A stretch of DNA of 13,454 nt from Clostridium sp. CAG:451 (GCA_000438295.1 FR901058.1:5064-18517), one strand, 5' to 3'; shown: positions 1 through 7,433, counted from the first letter of the stretch. Notes: a model not told the origin generated them from the letters alone. Translations and numbers: made by a program.

Positions 1-82
1 GGGTATGGCGGAATTGGCAGACGCGCTAGACTTAGGATCTAGTGTCATAGACGTGCAGGTTCAACTCCTGTTACCCGCACCA
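1..82 (+). tRNA. tRNA-Leu(UAG), 5' end cut by the window
   Basis: This is a class II tRNA with the leucine layout: a D arm with AATTGGCAGAC, an anticodon stem CTAGA/TCTAG around loop CTTAGGA (anticodon TAG), a long variable arm, a T arm with TTCAACT, and an encoded CCA at 80-82. The 3' acceptor strand is TACCCGC, which needs GCGGGTA at the 5' end, but the window opens with GGGTA. The first two bases (GC) therefore lie outside the window. It reads CUN leucine codons. A terminator follows directly, so it is the last gene of its transcript. Confidence 0.96.
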
Positions 83-92
83 TTAATGATTT

Positions 93-116
93 AACCCTTA
101 TTTAATAAGGGTTTTA
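93..116 (+). terminator. Rho-independent terminator after tRNA-Leu
   Basis: A perfect 9-bp stem (AACCCTTAT / ATAAGGGTT) around a TTA loop is followed by a short T run. It begins 10 bases after the tRNA CCA end. Confidence 0.85.
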
Positions 117-169
117 TTATGTCATAAATTAACTACCTCTTATTTTTATTATAAGAGTCTATTATATCA

Positions 170-204
170 AAAAAAGTCATAAAGATTGTAAATTATGACT
201 TTTT
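170..204 (-). terminator. Terminator of the cad operon
   Basis: A 12-bp stem (171-182 with 193-204, AAAAAGTCATAA / TTATGACTTTTT) encloses a 10-base loop. Read on the minus strand it lies 14 bases past the cadA stop and runs into a T tract. The plus strand is also T-rich after the stem, so it may work in both directions. Confidence 0.8.
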
Positions 205-217
205 AATAAAATCTATT

Positions 218-2245
218 TTAATTGTATTTTTTCATTATTCTTAGGGTATTTATAATTGTTAATAAGGTAACACCAGTATCAGCAAAAACTGCAAACCACA
301 TATTAGCTAAACCAAAAACACTAAGTAATAGAATTAAAATTTTAACAGTAATAGCAAACACCAAGTTTTGTATCATAATATGTTTAGTATATTTAGAAAT
401 ATCAATAGCAAGTAAAATCTTTGAAAGGTCATCTTTCATTAGAACAACATCACTTGCTTCAATAGCTGCATCTTGACCAACTGCTCCCATAGCAATACCA
501 ATATCTGCTCTTTTTAAGACTGGAGTATCATTAATTCCATCACCAACAAAGATAGTAATAGCAGCTCTACTTACTTTTTCATAATTAGAGAATTTATCAG
601 TTGGTAGCATCTCATACTTAATTTCATCTATTTCAAGTTTTTTACCAATAGCAAGAGCGATTTCTTTCTTATCACCAGTAAACATATAAGTCTTTATTCC
701 ATGTTTCTTTAATCCATCAATTGTCTCTTTAGCATTTTCCTTAATACCATCATTTATAGTAATAGATGCGATATGTACTCCATCAATATTTAGATGAAGA
801 ATAGTATCATTATCACAATCACATAGACTTTTATTTCCAATTAATACTCTTTTATCATCCAAAGTAAATGATATACCCTTACCTTCTATTTCTTTATAAT
901 CTTTAATATCCTTATTATTTACTTTCTTATCACTTAAAGAAAGGATTGACTTAGCAATTGGATGATTTGAAAATGATTCACCTTTTCTAAGTATTTCTAT
1001 AACATCTTCCCTAGTATAAGAGTCATTGGAAATATCAATACTTTCTACTCTAAAACTCCCAGTAGTAAGAGTACCTGTCTTATCAAAAATAATATTTTTA
1101 GCATTACTTAAATTATCTAAGTAAGTACTTCCTTTTATTAAGATACCTTTCTTACTAGCTACACCTATACCAGTAAAATAAGAAAGTGGTACTGATATAG
1201 CGATAGCACAAGGACAAGATATAACCAAGAAGGTTAATCCTCTATAGATACTAGACTTTAGTGTTACATCAGTAAAAATTGGTAACATGATTATAACTAA
1301 AATAGCAAGTATTATAACAGTTGGCGTATAAATCTTACTTATCTTAGAAATAGATGTTTCCATCTTTGTTTTTTTATCGGTAGCTGATTCTAATAACTCT
1401 AGTATTTTAGCAACAGTTGAATCTTCATATAAAGCTGTTACTTTTATTTCAATAACATCTTTTTTATTAATACTCCCTGATAGGACTTTAGATGATACTT
1501 TAACAGCTAATTCTTCACTCTCTCCTGTAAGAGCTGAAGTATCAAGTGCTGACTCACCCTTGATAACTACTCCATCAAGAGGAATCTTTTCTCCTTTTTT
1601 TACAATTAATATATCTCCTACTTTCACTTCTTCTACTCTTACTTTTTGTACCCCATTATCTTCCTTCTTATTAGCATAATTTTGTTTAATATCAAGTAGA
1701 CCTTTAATAGATTTACGAGAATTATTAATAGCTTTCTCTTCTAGTACTTTACCAATGGTATATAAAGTTACTACCATCATTCCTTCTAGTACTTCCCCTA
1801 TTGCTAAAGCTCCAAAACAAGAAATAGTTATTAAGAAATTTTCATTAATTGTTCTACTCCTAAATAATAACTTAATTGCATTAATAGTAGTTTTATATAA
1901 AAGAAGACCATAAGATATTAAGTATAAAACTATTTTAATTATATTAGGTAGCTTTAAGAAATATCCCAATAGACCGATTGTTAAACCAATTATTAAGATT
2001 CTTAGAGAAAATTCATTTTTAGTTTCTACTTCTTCTTCTGATAAATAAGCTTCTGGCTCTATTTTTTTTACTAAATTATTAACTTCTTCTAAACTAAATT
2101 CTTTTAAAGATTCATATGATAATTTAGAAGTATTAAAATTAACTACTACATTTTTAAAGTCTTTGTTTTTATTTAAACTTTCTTCTATTTCTCTAGCACA
2201 ATTAGCACAATCTAAATTATTTATATTATATTTATATTTCTTCAT
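218..2245 (-). CDS. cadA: Zn2+/Cd2+/Pb2+-exporting P1B-type ATPase (CadA/ZntA family)
   Basis: This inner-membrane pump uses ATP to expel divalent soft metals. The 675 residues show the full family order. An N-terminal heavy-metal-associated domain carries the metal-binding CANC (Cys13-Cys16). Membrane helices lie around 81-160. The actuator has TGES (240-243). The translocation helix has the metal-selective CPC (344-346), in a context typical of the Zn/Cd/Pb subgroup. The phosphorylation site is DKTGT (Asp388), the nucleotide-domain HP pair is His428-Pro429, and the hinge is GDGIND (568-573). The last helices hold Lys635 and Asp656, which match the conserved Lys and Asp that line the metal site of ZntA-type pumps. 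The gene overlaps the end of cadC by 14 bases and has AGAAGG in front of its ATG, so the two are translationally coupled. Which metal is the natural substrate cannot be read from sequence. Confidence 0.95.
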   Translation of the reverse strand: MKKYKYNINNLDCANCAREIEESLNKNKDFKNVVVNFNTSKLSYESLKEFSLEEVNNLVKKIEPEAYLSEEEVETKNEFSLRILIIGLTIGLLGYFLKLPNIIKIVLYLISYGLLLYKTTINAIKLLFRSRTINENFLITISCFGALAIGEVLEGMMVVTLYTIGKVLEEKAINNSRKSIKGLLDIKQNYANKKEDNGVQKVRVEEVKVGDILIVKKGEKIPLDGVVIKGESALDTSALTGESEELAVKVSSKVLSGSINKKDVIEIKVTALYEDSTVAKILELLESATDKKTKMETSISKISKIYTPTVIILAILVIIMLPIFTDVTLKSSIYRGLTFLVISCPCAIAISVPLSYFTGIGVASKKGILIKGSTYLDNLSNAKNIIFDKTGTLTTGSFRVESIDISNDSYTREDVIEILRKGESFSNHPIAKSILSLSDKKVNNKDIKDYKEIEGKGISFTLDDKRVLIGNKSLCDCDNDTILHLNIDGVHIASITINDGIKENAKETIDGLKKHGIKTYMFTGDKKEIALAIGKKLEIDEIKYEMLPTDKFSNYEKVSRAAITIFVGDGINDTPVLKRADIGIAMGAVGQDAAIEASDVVLMKDDLSKILLAIDISKYTKHIMIQNLVFAITVKILILLLSVFGLANMWFAVFADTGVTLLTIINTLRIMKKYN

Positions 2246-2609
2246 TTGTTTTTCCCTTCTTATGATTAATATGTTCTAAAGCCACTTCAAAAACTTCTTT
2301 TACATGATTATCATCTAACATATAATAAACTTCCTTTCCCTCTCTTCTTGTTTTTACTATCCCCATTTTTCTTAGAGTTGAAAGCTGATGTGATATAGAT
2401 GACTTACTCATATCTAAGCTATTAGCTATATCACAAACACACATTTCGTTATTATCAAGAGCAAATAATATTTTAGTCCTAGTTATATCACCTAATATTT
2501 TAAAGAAGTCAGATACATCAGTTAAAGTATCTAATTTTTTTATTTTCTCTTTAGTATTATATACATTTTCTTCATGAATTATATTACAATCACAACTATA
2601 TTTTTTCAT
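2232..2609 (-). CDS. cadC: ArsR/SmtB-family metal-sensing repressor (CadC-like)
   Basis: This is a winged-helix repressor that should release DNA when it binds Cd2+, Zn2+ or Pb2+, derepressing cadA. With the chosen start it has 125 residues. The recognition-helix region contains CVCDIA and MSKSSISHQL. Cys6, Cys8, Cys57 and Cys59 mirror the four-cysteine alpha3N site of staphylococcal CadC. Asp100, His102, His113 and His116 match the spacing of the alpha5 zinc site of CzrA/SmtB, so both sensor sites appear present. The start at 2609 was chosen because GGAGGG lies six bases ahead of it. The open frame runs 14 codons further upstream, but it would begin inside the operator and would lack a ribosome-binding site. 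It is the first gene of the cadC-cadA operon. Confidence 0.93.
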   Translation of the reverse strand: MKKYSCDCNIIHEENVYNTKEKIKKLDTLTDVSDFFKILGDITRTKILFALDNNEMCVCDIANSLDMSKSSISHQLSTLRKMGIVKTRREGKEVYYMLDDNHVKEVFEVALEHINHKKGKTNEEI

Positions 2610-2628
2610 TGTTACCCTCCACATCTTA

Positions 2629-2658
2629 ATTATAGTTGAATATCTACTCAACCGTCAA
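2629..2658 (-). promoter_or_regulatory. cadC promoter with CadC operator filling the spacer
   Basis: On the minus strand there is a -35 box TTGACG (2653-2658), an 18-bp spacer and a consensus -10 TATAAT (2629-2634). The spacer is itself an interrupted palindrome, GTTGA...TCAAC (2635-2652), similar to ArsR/SmtB/CadC operators. A repressor bound there would cover both boxes, which fits autoregulation. The start codon lies 20 bases beyond the -10 box. Operator function is inferred. Confidence 0.75.
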
Positions 2659-2669
2659 GGATAAAAGAA

Positions 2670-2696
2670 AAAGAAGTCATTATTTTTTACTTCTTT
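2670..2696 (-). terminator. Terminator after the NTP pyrophosphatase gene
   Basis: An 8-bp stem (AAAGAAGT at 2689-2696 on the minus strand, ACTTCTTT at 2670-2677) overlaps the stop codon and runs into a T-rich tail. It isolates the gene from the cad promoter immediately beyond. Confidence 0.7.
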
Positions 2697-3298
2697 ACTA
2701 AACATTTACTTCTTTCTTTTTTATACCAATTAGCGAATAAAGATAGGACGTTAGGATTAGTCTTAGCTAGTTCATCTTTCTCATCACTTGACATTTCACT
2801 AACAGTTTTAGAATACCCTTCAGGAATAAAAACTCCAAATAGCTTAGTATATTTATCACTATTAGTTCCTTGATATTCACTATATGCTAAAGTTCCTTCT
2901 TGACTAGATTCAAACACTTTAAAATTATCACCATCGTAGTAAGCTAAACATTCCTTTAATAAACATTTTCTATCAGTTACATTTTTCATATTTTCTAAAA
3001 GACCTTTTATGCCAATAGTATCTAGTAAATTAGTCTTAATAAAAGCTCCAGGAAAATCAGGATTATTTGGATAGTTTTTAACATAAAAGCCAGTATCCAT
3101 AACAATAAGTGGTTTTACTATATTATCATAAGCACTAATAGCCTTATCGACAGTGATGCAAAATAAATCATTTTCTAATTGTTCAAAGAATCTATAGTTT
3201 TTACTGATAACATTAACATCAAGAGTAGCTAATTTTTCTTGTACTTCTTTTAGTTTCACATAATTATTAGAGACAAATATCAATTCATCTTCTGTCAT
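2687..3298 (-). CDS. Ham1/RdgB-like non-canonical purine NTP pyrophosphatase, divergent
   Basis: The family hydrolyses dITP, XTP and related damaged purine triphosphates to monophosphates in the cytoplasm, keeping them out of DNA and RNA. The 203-residue length is usual. The N-terminal phosphate-binding pattern is SNN-x-x-K-L-K-E-V (10-19). The central MDTGFYV (67-73) takes the place of the DDSG motif. DFPGAF (81-86) is the equivalent of the (G)-x-PG-x-(F/Y) segment, and FGVFIPEGYSKT near residue 155 matches the F-x-P-x-G region. The divergence from canonical RdgB suggests the variant subfamily with DxG and FPG, so the substrate range is uncertain. It has its own promoter and a GGAAG ribosome-binding site, and lies 60 bases downstream of pbpA, so some read-through is possible. 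Confidence 0.8.
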   Translation of the reverse strand: MTEDELIFVSNNYVKLKEVQEKLATLDVNVISKNYRFFEQLENDLFCITVDKAISAYDNIVKPLIVMDTGFYVKNYPNNPDFPGAFIKTNLLDTIGIKGLLENMKNVTDRKCLLKECLAYYDGDNFKVFESSQEGTLAYSEYQGTNSDKYTKLFGVFIPEGYSKTVSEMSSDEKDELAKTNPNVLSLFANWYKKERSKCLVKK

Positions 3299-3324
3299 AA
3301 TATTCTTCCTTTCAAACAGAATAT

Positions 3325-3353
3325 ATTATAGATATTTTCTTCTGTTTTAGCAA
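3325..3353 (-). promoter_or_regulatory. Promoter of the NTP pyrophosphatase gene
   Basis: On the minus strand a -35 box TTGCTA (3348-3353), a 17-bp spacer and a perfect -10 TATAAT (3325-3330) lie 26 bases upstream of the ATG. It occupies the gap after the pbpA stop, where I see no terminator. Confidence 0.65.
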
Positions 3354-3358
3354 GCATT

Positions 3359-5449
3359 TTATGGATATAGATTAAAGTATATATCACTTACACTCTTAGA
3401 AATTCTCCTTGTTACCATAGATGAGTAATTGATACTAGAGTTTTCTAATGATGAGTTTGGACTAGTTACTGTTATTGACATCTTTGGATTATCAGTTGGT
3501 GCATAACCAATAAAAGCAGTTGATACAGTTGGTGTATCTATTTTTCCATCACCATTACTATCAGTGAAACTTTGACTAGTACCAGTTTTACCTGAAGGAT
3601 CATGACTAGCATCAATATAATTTCTTCCTAATCCATAACTTTTAGTAGTAACAGCATGAAAGCCTTCTCTTACTCTATTTAAATATTCTTCCTTAGTATT
3701 AACTTTATTTAAAACATTAGGTTCAAAAGTATAAATTACTTTTCCTAGTGATTCATCATCAGTTGATTTATGTACTTCTTTTAATAGATGGGGTTGATAT
3801 CTTGTTCCTTTATTAGCAATTGTTGAAACATACTGTGATAACTGCATCGGAGTATAAGTATCATACTGTCCCATTACAAAGTCAAGTAGTAAACCTCCAG
3901 CTGTATTATCACTAGAAGTTCCCCTAGACTCAACAGGTAAATCTATTCCTGTTGCTACCCCAAGACCAAACTCATGAAAAGTATTTCTATAAGTATCAAA
4001 GATGCTTTTATCAACTTTAAATGGCATATTATAACTATATTGGTATCCAGCCACCTTCATAGCTGCTTTAAACTGATAAACGTTACTAGATAAAGCTAGG
4101 GCATCTATATCATTAATTCTACCAAGAGTTTTCCAAGAACACTTCTTTTTAGTACCAGCTAGTTTTATACATTCATCTTGCTGATACTCTCCTATTTTTA
4201 TAGCTCCTTGATTATAAGCCACTATCATACTAGCTCCTTTTACAACAGAACCTGATGTCATTGGAGAAATAACTACTCCTGCTGTATAATCAATTATTTT
4301 ATAATCACCTTTTCCATCAGGCAACACTTGTTTACCAGCCATAGCTAGTATTTCTCCAGTATTAGGATCTTGAACAACAACAAAACTTCTATCATAATAC
4401 TTGGTATTTGGCTGACTCTTTGTTTCTACTATTTCTTTTTTTAATATCTCTTCTACTTGTTTTTGTAACTCTATATCAATAGTTAAAACAATATCATTAC
4501 CTCTTTTACCGTCACTTACAAGTTCTAGCTCATGACGGTTTAATACTTTATATACTTCTTTTTTACCACGCAAATAGTCTTCATACTGCTTTTCTAAATA
4601 GCTTGTTCCTACTCTATCATCAAGTGAATATCCTTTTTTTAAATAATAAGCTTTTTCTTCACTAGGTATACCATTATCTGATACAGTTCCAAGTATTGTT
4701 CTAAAGACATCTCCATAAGGATAACTTCTTTCCCAGTCAAGTCTTGTATTGAAACCATCTAATGATTTATTATTTTCAGCAATATAAGCATATTCTTCAT
4801 CTGTTACATCCTTTGTTCTAATAACTTTTTGATCATATGTATATCCTTTATTCATTAAGTAATATAAGTAAGCCGCTTTTTTATCTTCATCAGTAAAACT
4901 ATTTAATTCATCATCTGTTACTCTTTCAATCTTAAGTTCTAAAATATCATCTTGAGTTAGTTTTCTTTGTTTTACTTTCTCATACTCACTTGCTTTTATT
5001 CTTTTTTTCATCTTTTCACTATTTTTTGCTACAAAGAATTCTCTTTTCATCCTATCATTTAATTTACTAATAGAAAGATTTAAGTGAGGAGCTACTTTAT
5101 AAGCTAAATTAATCTCATCAAGAGCAGTTCTTCCTTTTTCTTTCTGATAATAGATAGTCTTAACCGCTTTATTATCAACAATTACTTTACCATTTCGATC
5201 AAGTATCCTACCTCTTGGAGCGGTTGATCCTTCTACTTCTTTAGTAGATAATGCTTCAAGTCTTTTTTCATATTTAACTTGATCTCTTAGCATTACTTGA
5301 TACAAGTGAAAAGCTAATACTATAAAGCAAAATAAGGAAATAGCTGCTATTGTAGAAAATCTTTTTTGATAGTAGAAGTTAGATTCCATTCTTAATTTAT
5401 GTTTTTTATTTATCTGTTTTTTACTAGTTTTTTGCTTAATCTTTGGCAT
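3359..5449 (-). CDS. pbpA: Class B penicillin-binding protein, PbpA/PbpH type transpeptidase
   Basis: This membrane-anchored D,D-transpeptidase cross-links peptidoglycan. In Bacillus, PbpA and PbpH serve side-wall elongation with RodA. It has 696 residues. A basic cytoplasmic N-terminus is followed by one transmembrane anchor (about 31-53). The dimerisation domain starts at APRGRILDRNG (77-87). A long insert contains ERVTDDELNSFTDED (175-189), a stretch close to Bacillus PbpA. The transpeptidase domain has SVVK (Ser401 nucleophile, Lys404), SSN (454-456) and KTG (621-623). Close after KTG sits D-x-N-x-D-G-x-I-D (630-638), which looks like a calcium-binding loop. The ATG follows AAGGAGTGG. The downstream neighbour is the NTP pyrophosphatase gene. 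Assignment to the PbpA/PbpH group rather than the division PBP2B rests on the insert and on the GSVVKGA/SSNVY wording. Confidence 0.92.
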   Translation of the reverse strand: MPKIKQKTSKKQINKKHKLRMESNFYYQKRFSTIAAISLFCFIVLAFHLYQVMLRDQVKYEKRLEALSTKEVEGSTAPRGRILDRNGKVIVDNKAVKTIYYQKEKGRTALDEINLAYKVAPHLNLSISKLNDRMKREFFVAKNSEKMKKRIKASEYEKVKQRKLTQDDILELKIERVTDDELNSFTDEDKKAAYLYYLMNKGYTYDQKVIRTKDVTDEEYAYIAENNKSLDGFNTRLDWERSYPYGDVFRTILGTVSDNGIPSEEKAYYLKKGYSLDDRVGTSYLEKQYEDYLRGKKEVYKVLNRHELELVSDGKRGNDIVLTIDIELQKQVEEILKKEIVETKSQPNTKYYDRSFVVVQDPNTGEILAMAGKQVLPDGKGDYKIIDYTAGVVISPMTSGSVVKGASMIVAYNQGAIKIGEYQQDECIKLAGTKKKCSWKTLGRINDIDALALSSNVYQFKAAMKVAGYQYSYNMPFKVDKSIFDTYRNTFHEFGLGVATGIDLPVESRGTSSDNTAGGLLLDFVMGQYDTYTPMQLSQYVSTIANKGTRYQPHLLKEVHKSTDDESLGKVIYTFEPNVLNKVNTKEEYLNRVREGFHAVTTKSYGLGRNYIDASHDPSGKTGTSQSFTDSNGDGKIDTPTVSTAFIGYAPTDNPKMSITVTSPNSSLENSSINYSSMVTRRISKSVSDIYFNLYP

Positions 5450-5526
5450 CTTACCACTCCTTCTTTAATAGTTTATCACATATTTTAAAATTTATTTCAT
5501 ATAAATTTAAAAGAAGGGATGAGTTT

Positions 5527-5778
5527 ATGATTGAACGTTTTTTAAGAAAGAATATTACTAGTTTAAATCATCATTTAACAATGGGTTTTTTAGAGAGTAA
5601 AGGTATTTATCCTAGTGAAGATGAATCTATAGTTATTACTAATTTTTTAAAAGAAAATATAGATTTTATTTTTAATGATAGTAACTTTATCTATAGATTA
5701 AAGGGAATGATTAGAGATAATGTCTTTAATGGTTTACTAACTTTATATAACGATTATAGAGGAAAATATTTCAATTAA
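5527..5778 (+). CDS. Small hypothetical protein (83 aa)
   Basis: I do not recognise this protein with confidence. The start was chosen at 5527 because GAAGGGATGAG lies just ahead. A longer open frame from 5443 overlaps the pbpA start and has no ribosome-binding site. The product is soluble, with predicted amphipathic helices, no cysteine and no signal peptide. It reads as a helix, a turn (KGIYPSEDE, about 25-33), then a helix ending in NFLKENIDFIF. This loosely recalls the small helical DUF2624-type proteins of Bacilli, but that is only a resemblance. It is divergent from pbpA, is the only plus-strand gene in the conserved part, and ends against a bidirectional terminator shared with rbgA. 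Confidence 0.72.
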   Translation: MIERFLRKNITSLNHHLTMGFLESKGIYPSEDESIVITNFLKENIDFIFNDSNFIYRLKGMIRDNVFNGLLTLYNDYRGKYFN

Positions 5779-5804
5779 AAAAAAGAAGATTATGCTTCTT
5801 TTCT
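5779..5804. terminator. Bidirectional terminator between converging genes
   Basis: A perfect 8-bp stem (AAAAGAAG at 5781-5788, CTTCTTTT at 5795-5802) has an A run before it and T residues after it, so it can stop transcripts from both sides. It overlaps the rbgA stop codon. Confidence 0.8.
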
Positions 5805-6671
5805 ATCTAATGTTATATTACCAAAGGCATTATTCTTAATATCCTGTAGTATTATATTATATACTTTTTCATAAGATACAATTCCACCACGTTCTAAACA
5901 ACCTCTTTTAGTGCCTATTATATCTAGTACTTCTACTATATCATTATTATTATAACTAACTCCGTATCTTTCTTCTACTCTATCTTTATAAAGGCTTGAT
6001 AATATAGAAAGAGCATAAATAGCTAATTCTTCTTTTGGAAGTATTTCTTCCTTAATTGAGGAAAACAAAGCTAGTTTTTTGGCTTGTTCTTGATTTTCTA
6101 TTTTGGGCCATAGTATTCCTGGAGTGTCTAAAAGTTCTATATCGTTATTTACCTTAATCCAACTTAACTGTTTAGTAACTCCTGGCTTATTCCCAACAAT
6201 AGTCTTTTTCTTTCCAGCTATTTTATTAATAAAGGTACTTTTACCAACGTTTGGAATACCAAGTACTAATACTCTTAATCCTCTTGGCTTAAGTCCTTTT
6301 TTAGCTCTTTTCTCATTTTCTAATTGTTGATACTTTTCACTAACACTAATTACCTTTTTAATATTATCACCAGTTATTAAATCAACAGGTACTACATCAT
6401 TACCAAGACTTTCAAAGTAATTAATTATCTTATCAGTCTCTACCTTATCACATAAATCATACTTAGTCATAATTATAATTTTAGGTTTAGATTTTATTAT
6501 ACTATCAACCTCTTCTATTCTAGAAGATAAAGGCATTCTAGCATCTACTATTTCATATACTAAATCTATTAAGTTTAATTTTTCTCCTATTTCTCTTTTA
6601 GTTTTAGCCATATGACCAGGATACCAGTTGATATTTGTTTTACTAAACACCTTATCTTTATTTTCATTCAT
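5790..6671 (-). CDS. rbgA: Ribosome biogenesis GTPase RbgA (YlqF)
   Basis: This is a circularly permuted GTPase that promotes late 50S subunit assembly, acting on the pre-50S particle. The 293 residues start with NWYPGHMAKTKRE (14-26), the N-terminal signature of the YlqF family. The permuted motif order is visible: G4 as TKYD (69-72), G1 GIPNVGKS (138-145), G2 PGVT (163-166) and G3 DTPG (182-185). A helical C-terminal domain follows. The ATG at 6671 is preferred because AGGAAG stands 8 bases in front. A GTG three codons upstream would touch the ribosome-binding site. The gene has its own extended -10 promoter and stands alone, without the rnhB neighbour it often has in Bacillus. Confidence 0.95.
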   Translation of the reverse strand: MNENKDKVFSKTNINWYPGHMAKTKREIGEKLNLIDLVYEIVDARMPLSSRIEEVDSIIKSKPKIIIMTKYDLCDKVETDKIINYFESLGNDVVPVDLITGDNIKKVISVSEKYQQLENEKRAKKGLKPRGLRVLVLGIPNVGKSTFINKIAGKKKTIVGNKPGVTKQLSWIKVNNDIELLDTPGILWPKIENQEQAKKLALFSSIKEEILPKEELAIYALSILSSLYKDRVEERYGVSYNNNDIVEVLDIIGTKRGCLERGGIVSYEKVYNIILQDIKNNAFGNITLDRKEA

Positions 6672-6702
6672 TTTAGTCACTTCCTTTTTTCATTTCTTTA
6701 TT

Positions 6703-6732
6703 ATTATATCATAAAAAAATTAGATTTTTGAA
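6703..6732 (-). promoter_or_regulatory. rbgA promoter with extended -10
   Basis: On the minus strand, TTCAAA (6727-6732), 18 bp and TGATATAAT (-10 box 6703-6708 with an upstream TG) lie about 31 bases ahead of the start codon. The -35 box overlaps the terminator of the upstream gene. Confidence 0.55.
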
Positions 6733-6746
6733 TTAGCTCAAAATCT
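6722..6746 (-). terminator. Terminator after the deoxyribosyltransferase-like gene
   Basis: On the minus strand AGATTTTGA (6738-6746) pairs with TCAAAAATCT (6722-6731), with one bulged A, and the stem is followed by AATTTTTTTA. It lies 10 bases past the stop of the gene at 6756-7052. Confidence 0.7.
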
Positions 6747-6755
6747 ATTTTAATT

Positions 6756-7052
6756 TTAATAGTTTAGAGGTTCTAAAGAAAAAATTTCTTTATTTAATGA
6801 TTTTGCATATTCTATTTCTTTTTTGGTTGATGTACCTATATAACCATCAACATTAACTACATATATTGCATCACTTATATCAATTTTTTTATAATGCAAA
6901 TCTGCTAATAAAACTTGTTCTTCTTCATTAAATTTATCATTACTATAAACACATTGAATAACTACATATTTATTTTTAATTTCTAAATCTCTAGCAACTT
7001 CCATCATTTTATCTTTAAATTTCATACTACCACATATTGTTACTACTTTCAT
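6756..7052 (-). CDS. Nucleoside 2-deoxyribosyltransferase-like small protein
   Basis: This 98-residue Rossmann-like protein opens with MKVVTICGSM (1-10), the phosphate-loop strand of the family. It continues with ISDAIYVVNVDGYIG (59-73) and ends with TSTKKEIEYA (74-83), where Glu79 corresponds to the position of the catalytic glutamate in deoxyribosyltransferases. The family moves or hydrolyses the N-glycosidic bond of (deoxy)nucleosides. Short versions like this one are often encoded on phages and mobile islands, and their substrate is generally unknown. A strong ribosome-binding site (AAGGAG) precedes the ATG. Upstream lies recombinase debris, so this looks like a surviving gene of a decayed element. 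A role in nucleotide salvage or phage metabolism is inference. Confidence 0.7.
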   Translation of the reverse strand: MKVVTICGSMKFKDKMMEVARDLEIKNKYVVIQCVYSNDKFNEEEQVLLADLHYKKIDISDAIYVVNVDGYIGTSTKKEIEYAKSLNKEIFSLEPLNY

Positions 7053-7433
7053 AAGTTTCTCCTTCGATATTATTAACTTTAATTTTTCATTAGTTCTATA
7101 TCATATTTCATAATTACTTCTAATTTATTATCTTCATAAACGATAACAAAGTCAAGATATTGATGACAACTTTCCTACTTAATTCTTTGATTTTTTGACC
7201 ATCTAATTTCTTTAAATTTATTTGATTTAATACTTCTTCAAGTAAATTCTCTTTTCTAAAAGTATGCTTTGTACAAATCTTTTTACTTATGCTATTTCTA
7301 CAATAATAGTATTCGTTCTTTTTACCTGGATCTATGTCAATTTTTTCTCATATTCACTATGTTTAATTTTTCTGCTATTGTCATACTCAGTATATCATTC
7401 ATCTTATAATAATATTTATCTATAAGTTTTCTA
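7053..7433 (-). pseudogene. Remnant of a large serine recombinase C-terminus
   Basis: No intact gene lies in these 381 bases, but the minus strand keeps protein-like sequence in more than one frame. About 7340-7170 reads KIDIDPGKKNEYYYCRNS, then ISKKICTKHTFRKENLLEE and VLNQINLKKLDG. This is the zinc-ribbon tail (a tyrosine-rich YYYC, then a second Cys eight residues on) and the start of the coiled coil of large serine recombinases. After a frame change the piece LDFVIVYEDNKLEVIMKYD (about 7165-7090) resembles the usual last beta strands, and it stops just before the ribosome-binding site of the next gene. The N-terminal catalytic domain is absent. Assignment is by eye and is moderate. Confidence 0.5.

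Noticed and set aside
1..120. tRNA-Leu as an integration (att) site for a mobile island
   Set aside because: I see no integrase next to it and no repeat of the tRNA 3' end elsewhere in the window. The adjacent genes are ordinary.
137..157. Hairpin CTCTTAT / ATAAGAG as a further terminator
   Set aside because: The stem is only 7 bp of mostly A-T pairs without a T run, and a much better terminator stands 15 bases away.
222..476. Open frame on the plus strand opposite cadA
   Set aside because: It is a shadow of the cadA coding strand, with no ribosome-binding site and no recognisable motif.
6103..6330. Open frame opposite rbgA
   Set aside because: It lies antisense to the GTPase G1-G3 motifs and has no independent signals.
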